Source: Spirometra erinaceieuropaei | Lineage: Eukaryota > Platyhelminthes > Cestoda > Diphyllobothriidea > Diphyllobothriidae | DNA length: 64,000 nt | NCBI GenBank assembly: GCA_902702965.1 | Contig: CACRXP010000009.1 | Location: 2,087,519-2,151,518, forward strand | Direction: 5' to 3' | Shown here: positions 58,642 through 64,000 of the stretch, piece after piece | Position numbering within the stretch: the stretch's first letter is position 1 | How the letters are laid out: each line of letters begins with the position of its first letter | Program-made: the position numbers and the translations under genes | The notes under the pieces: model-generated | Databases searched by the model: none | What the model saw: only the letters and a program-made list of their open reading frames with translations | What the model was told of the DNA's origin: nothing

Positions 58642-59441
58642 TGGTCTCGCTCATACTCTGTGCAGACTCTGTATGCCGTAAATCCTTCTGACCTGCGTTT
58701 TGGCACGGCGAGTCTACAGTGCTACCCATTGGTCAATGCCAGTTTCAAATTTGCTGGCCGACTGCCCACTCTAGAGGAGAGTTTACGTGTCACCTTATTC
58801 TGCTACAGCGTGCATATGGCAAACTATGCTCTGGTCTGTAACGTTTACCCTGAAATAGGCCTTTGGTGCCTACGTGAATGGCTGTCTGCTTCGGATCTGT
58901 ACGCCATGTCTGTGCTGCGGTCTGCGTTCGGTTCCGCAGCCAGGTCCATACTTGATCTGCCCGACATCTTCAACCCCGTTTCAAGCAGCAGTCATTAGCC
59001 AGCGAGCTACTAGGGTTGTGCAGACTCATCCTATTTAAAAATGATTTTGTTTTGTAATAAACTGCCATAATGCGAATGTATGTCGTATATTCAGGTGGAC
59101 ATGTGTAACGATGGGAAAGGTTGGGTAACAGCGACCATCGTCCATGTAACCTCCTGCGATGTTCGTTCGGCCAGCCCATGTTAGGTCGTCGGGGAAAGTC
59201 CAAGTAGTGCGTGAAAGTAGGCCTGCAACCGCTGATATAGCCCAAAGGCGTTTAAGTCCACTGTTAAAGGTATTATTTCTAGGTAACGGATTTTTTTGGG
59301 TGCCATCTCCCGATTGTTACCGCTACTAGCTGCCTGCACTGCAGTTTGAGTCAATGCTTTCCTAAGCACCTGAACCGCAGGGGAGGGTGGGGGGGCTTTT
59401 ATTTCCGGTCAGCGGTGTATCCTTTTCTCGCCTGAACACAC
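57693..59441 (+). repeat. Duplicated block, unit 2
   Basis: Copy of unit 1 without the Penelope-like insertion. It has about 335 extra bases (59012-59347) not in unit 1. The uninterrupted reading frame at 58660-58998 (112 codons, with LPTLEESLRVTLFCYSVHMA and LWCLREWLSASDLYAM) is intact here and split in unit 1. I do not recognise a protein family in it. Confidence 0.75.
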
Positions 59442-59599
59442 AGAGAGAGAGAGAGTTGTTTTTCCGGCCACATCTGCCTCTGAAGTCGTGTGCGCTCACC
59501 GTGATGTTGGGAAGGCTTCTCACATCTGCGCGAGTTTGGCCGTGCAAACTTTTTCAGCTACGCCCCCGCTCATCGCCTCAGTTGCCTCGGTCGTTTGCG

Positions 59600-60045
59600 G
59601 AACCGGGGCTTCGCTCTGCGTGTTTCGACACGTTTATATTGCTCCCCTAGCTGCGGGTTGAGCGTCCTCAAGGTCGGCCTGTGACCTTGTAGCCCCCAGA
59701 CACTTATTGTCACTTGAAAATATGGTGTATAGCCCGCCGGAACGGGTTTAGGATATTGTTGATAGTGAAGGGGGAGCTCGATCGACTCACCGTTGTCAAG
59801 GCAACGTCTGCACAAACGTGAACAGAAATTCAAATGGCTTTTCTCTCTGCGGGTTTCAACACGCCCTTTCGGCTCCTTCGCCCATGCAGCAGCGAGCTGC
59901 ACGGTCCCAGGGTCGGCCTAACCGCCCAGAAATTCTCATCGTCACTTGAGAAAGGGGATCTGCTCACCGGCCGTTCCGGAGAGCTTGGTCGTCCCATCAA
60001 TGCCAAGGCATTAAATGCACAAAAACAAACCTAAATTCAAATGAC
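59600..60045 (+). repeat. Repeat R5, two tandem units
   Basis: Unit 1 (about 59603-59838) and unit 2 (about 59842-60043) share CTCTGCG(T/G)GTTTC(G/A)ACACG, GGTCGGCCT, CACTT(A/G).TTGTCACTTGA-type and AAATTCAAATG blocks. Related to 35700-36290. Confidence 0.6.
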
Positions 60046-60063
60046 CTTCCAAGTTAGTCGGTT

Positions 60064-60497
60064 TCCGCCTAAGCAATTTAGGCAACGGTATAGAGAAGGA
60101 CCCAAGTTAACTGTCAGTAGACCGTGGGTCGTGTCATATGGGGTTTTATCTTGGTATACATTTGCGGGCTGTTGCAGAAATTATACTTCCAACAACGATT
60201 ACTTCCCACGATCTCACACCTTAACTCAAAATCAGTTATTTTGTGAAATTTATTCGTTGTTTATTGTTTAATTACTACTCTCATTTCCGTCGTCGTACAA
60301 TAGCGTGGGGTAATACTTTCGACATAAATCCAGTCAATTTATGTGTTTTCTTTCATTTTGTCAGCTTACTGTCTAGCGTGCTGCCCCACCCATAACACCC
60401 GCTTTACCCTAAATCACGTATGGCACGATCCACAATCCACTGACAGTTAAGTGGGGTCCTTCTCTATACCGCTGCCACAATTTATTCTTCTGCCCCC
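60064..60497. repeat. Inverted repeat with ~95 bp arms and ~235 bp loop
   Basis: CGGTATAGAGAAGGACCC and TTAACTGTCAGT near 60085-60120 return as ACTGACAGTTAA and GGGTCCTTCTCTATACCG near 60440-60470, with GGGTCGTGTCATA/TATGGCACGATCC further in. Arms are roughly 80% identical by eye. May be another foldback element; the ends do not show CAGT termini. Confidence 0.65.
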
Positions 60498-60839
60498 AAT
60501 GTCTCAGCCTTTTGACAAGTGCCTGGTGGGTTCGACGCCCGCCTCGGTGGGGGTTGTTTGGTCTGGTGACTCCTTTGTTTTTCTAGGTAGTGGGATAATA
60601 TTTGGTTCTGGTCTGAAAGCGACTACAAAGCATGACCCTCCTGCCAGCTGGTAAGTTGGCTCGACAGCGGCGCTTCAACGGCCTGCCTGCACAAAGGTGC
60701 TTGCTCATAAACGATCAGCTATGGCAGATTTCGCTCACTTACGGTACGTACCTTACCCGTAGGACTTCGGGGCTCATGCTTGAGTCTTTCAAAGTCAGTC
60801 GCAAAGAGACTGGTAATGATCTGGGAAAAGAACGTTGAC

Positions 60840-60990
60840 GGGGACAAGGGAGACTGGAGTGTTCGTTTCTGGCTCATCAGTCGTCCTCAGCCGCCCGAAC
60901 GCAGGCCCAGACCTGACTGATTTACGATTCGAGCCCGGCATCTTTCGTCATTAAACGTTAAGTAGTGCAGCGTTCTACCGTTTATATATG
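60840..60990 (-). mobile_element. SINE-A copy
   Basis: GGGACAAGGGAGACTGGAGT, TTTCTGGCTCATCAGTCGTC and TTTACGATTCGAGCCCGG run in reverse-complement order. A second, weaker fragment (CCTGTTAGCCATCATTACCGG) lies near 61100. Confidence 0.6.
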
Positions 60991-62119
60991 TGGGCCCGTT
61001 GTCTCGTCATTGCATCGACTCGTAGCCATGACGCCGTAGTGGTTCACATAACTTAATAAAACAATTAAAATGAGTCACCAACAAAGGTCTGGCCTGTTAG
61101 CCATCATTACCGGCCAACTACGCCCTTCGCCCTCCCATATGCCCTCCAGCGAGATCGGGAGTACTCGGTGTCAACTGAAGGTGACATTGACTACACTACC
61201 CCGATTGCAGGGCCGAAATTAGCGGGTGTGCCAATCTCAATGAGAGCTGGCAAGTGCTTCGAAAATAATGCCCACATCGCGTGAGACCGCTGGGTGTGTT
61301 TCGAGGCTCCGCGGATCCTGCGCGTCGTCATTATTGTGATTTTGGTTTATTTTCATTTTAGTGTGCTTGAATGCTCCAGGGCAGAGTTATTAGAACGATC
61401 AACTTCCGGTGATTTTAAATAGTCAGCAGATTTTTCAGTAATGTGAAGACTCAGGCCCCCCTCCCCCTCTTCGAGTTGATTGTTTCTCACCAGATAGAGC
61501 GAAATGTTTCTACTTAGATAATTTATTTCGCAGGGATTTGGAGTGAAGTAGTAATTAAGTCAACCTTCTCATGAAAGTACAATTCCCCAAAGGGGATTTT
61601 TATTGGGAATCGGGATTGCGGCTCCTCCCTTCTAAGATTGGGCGTTCGCCCAACGGTCTAACCTTAATAACCTCCGCTGGAGACTTTAAATGCCCAAAGG
61701 TTCGGTCCGGAGACTTTCGAGTTCAGGAAAATTTCGCATACTGGATGCTTTCCTTGACTGTACTCCTAGGTAAAGAGGTCTTTGCGGACCTGGCGTACTT
61801 TGTTTTACAACGATAACGCGTGAGGTTGTAGAACAGCTTTCATTAGAAATATATTAGTTGCTTTCGCTCTGACTCCGCCTCGGCTCACGAAATGGACAAT
61901 TTTTGCCAAAGTGAACAATAAATGCCAAATTCCAGGACCCCGCTATTTACGACGTCCTTCTTCCTTGACCTCACTGTAAAATTTTCGGATCTTCCTTACA
62001 CGCTGAAAAACAGACAGAGACGAGGAAAGTTGGATATGAGAGCTTTAACTATGAATTTCCCGCTGTTTTCTGTCTTTAGTGTTTTGACATTTGTTCGCGC
62101 GAGCTCCTAGACGTACCAT

Positions 62120-62660
62120 CCAGTTCCACATGTGCCCCTAAAATGGACCAACGCAAGGGCTAGATCAGATTGCGGCAGGAGTTATCGATGAATGCGCACC
62201 GGTAACAAATTCCGACATTAGGGTTTTGCGGCAGCCCTGGTTGCCGACTTGCGTTACGCCCACTGGGAGCCGTGCCTTCCCCCTACTTTTGTCGTGGTAA
62301 AAATCCCCGTCAAGTGTTCATTATGGACCAGGGAATGTGGTGGTGCACCTAGGTGCGGGGTTCACTATGCCAGCCACCCTCACCCTCTCCCGCCTCCGGT
62401 TTTCTTGACTCTGTCTTGACACTGGGCCCAAGTGGGGAATGAGAGGTAGGAGAGAGTGCGGTGGATACTGCCCAAGTCCATAACTAATTCACGCTCAAGT
62501 CCTCGCCCCTGTTCTCACTCTGCTATGGAGCGTACGATGGATGTCATCGCAAATCGATGGTTGAACTGTCGTCATATCGATGTGCGGCCCGAATTACGTG
62601 TGCTGCGCCATAACCCTGCTCCTAGATTGGTCCTGCCCGGCCGGTCGTAGAGGTCACACG
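62120..62660 (+). repeat. Dispersed repeat R3 (forward copy)
   Basis: CACCTAGGTGCGGGGTTCAC, TATGCCAGCCACCCTCACC, CCTCCGGTTTTCTTGACTC and GAGAGTGCGGTGGATACTGC match 36600-37060 and 20310-20760 in order. About 540 bases, no coding motif. Confidence 0.7.
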
Positions 62661-64000
62661 TTGCTTGCCACAATCACATGTCAGGACCCTCAAATGTGTA
62701 GAATTGTGAAGCCTAGCGGGTAAAAGAATTCTTATGGCTCAGTTTCTTAGACTGCTTATTAAAACGTCCAGTTTCTACACCCAAATTACATATGTCGTTC
62801 TTAATCGCATCGTCTGTGTGTACTCGCGGAGCTACTACGTCGATTTGTGTTCCAACGCAGAACCGTATTTTTATATTCGCTGAATATATACAAGTCATCA
62901 AATGAGGGTTAACGCACGAGTTTTATCTTTCTCCTTACTTTCAATCTCCCCCCCCCCTCCACCCCCCGACATATGGCTGGTGCCAACCAGTAGACCTATG
63001 GAACAGCAGAGACTTTCTTTGAATCTAACTCACTAGCTCTACCGATTCTCATCGATGGCAGAGAGAATAAAGATGGTTAGGGGCGTGGGAACTGACAAAG
63101 TTAACTAGCCAACATACACTCGCAACACACGAACTGGTCTGTAACACCACACGCAACAGTCTTCGTTTAGGAAGAGTGTATCGTAACTCACGCAGATTAG
63201 AATATCACGAAGGCCATCTTAATAGGGACCCGTCAAACGCTTTATTCTCAGGCTTCCTCAGGACTGAGTTGATCCGTCAGTTGGCGATTTGCCTAGCCAT
63301 GATTGTTAGGTCACCGCGATACTTCCAAAGTCTGCTTGTTTATTTACAGTGCCGGGCTAAGCACCGGATTCGAACTGGATCAGCTCCATGCCCTAGTCTC
63401 CAATCCCATACACCAGTGACGTGTGTGCCGAGTGAAGTCGTTGTCTAAGGTATGCCAATCACGATCCCTGACCTGACGCGACAGTTGGAATTCGGTGTCG
63501 TTATCGACCCAGAAAATCGTCTACTCGTCACCCCAGACCTCATTATTCGTCGGCATTTGGCGCTAGAAGTGCTGCACTTTCGCGTACAAATATCTCAGGC
63601 ATTCTTCGGCTCCAAATTGGGGCGGAGAAGATTTCCCTAAAAAAGCGTCTAGCTGCCGTCTGTGCTACCGCACTGTGTCATACTACTAGACTACTGGTCG
63701 GCTGAGTCCAGTTATGTTTTGATTACCTCGAGAATGCATTTAGACGTCGGGTCGACATTTCAGAAACCCTTTTTCATGCTTTAGCGTAACTTAGATGCAC
63801 GCTTTCTTGGGTCGCCTTACGATATGAAATTCTGAACTTAAAAGAAAGGTCCATCAGGACGCAATGACCGATAACTGGCGCTTCGTGGAGTTCCATCTTC
63901 AAAAGTTCGCAGCATTCCCATTTTGGGATTATAAAGTTTTGCAATCTAGACAGTTCTCGGAACATGCCCTCCACCTTTACATGCTCGTGAGTCTACCCGA

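Larger units (their letters stand above)
50949..64000 (+). other. Intron 4 (at least 13 kb) or downstream gene body
   Basis: Starts GTGAGTTC. I found no further cysteine-rich, transmembrane or kinase exon, so the intron probably runs past the window end. Repeats are listed separately. Nothing recognisable in 50955-51295, 52210-52980, 53080-54025, 60500-60835, 60995-62115 and 62665-64000; frames there are short (under 100 codons) and unrecognised. Confidence 0.7.

Overview
The window looks like a metazoan nuclear genome, most likely a flatworm. It has no long open genes, no operons and no prokaryotic signals. It carries short exons with GT/AG borders and matching phases, separated by introns of 6.7 to 30 kb packed with decayed mobile elements. 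A diphyllobothriid-type tapeworm is my best guess, from the style of the repeats (Penelope-like GIY-YIG relics, tRNA-derived SINEs with a GGCTAATAAGCC core, CCCTAA-like tracts). That guess rests on recall, not on a search.

The one gene I can support runs on the + strand across the whole window and encodes the ectodomain of an EGF-receptor-family receptor tyrosine kinase. Three exons are well supported: 13122-13302 (first part of the second receptor L domain), 20027-20221 (second part of that L domain) and 50554-50948 (start of the cysteine-rich domain IV, with a GCWGPGP motif). Their splice phases fit exactly (1/1 at both junctions) and they read as one continuous protein of about 257 codons. 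A fourth, upstream exon at about 2-166 is plausible. It would carry the end of domain II and the first residues of the L domain. Earlier ectodomain exons, the transmembrane segment and the kinase domain are not visible and should lie outside the window.

Layout: 1-166 possible exon; 167-13121 intron 1 (two foldback elements, one Penelope-like relic, several trinucleotide repeats, an assembly gap); 13122-13302 exon; 13303-20026 intron 2 (CCCTAA-like tract, a 1.9 kb terminal-inverted-repeat element); 20027-20221 exon; 20222-50553 intron 3 (30.3 kb, about seven copies of a ~1 kb foldback element, Penelope-like relics, SINEs, a small MITE family, nested insertions); 50554-50948 exon; 50949-64000 intron 4 or later gene body (Penelope-like relics, foldback elements, a duplicated ~1.75 kb block, inverted repeats).

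The intronic DNA shows clear layering: SINEs inside MITEs and inside Penelope-like relics, Penelope-like tails inside foldback elements, and a duplication that copied part of a foldback element. I found no intact transposase or reverse transcriptase and no new multi-gene system. The points most worth checking are the EGFR exon chain with its enlarged domain IV loop, the large palindromic element family flanked by TA, and the nested insertions with recognisable target-site duplications.
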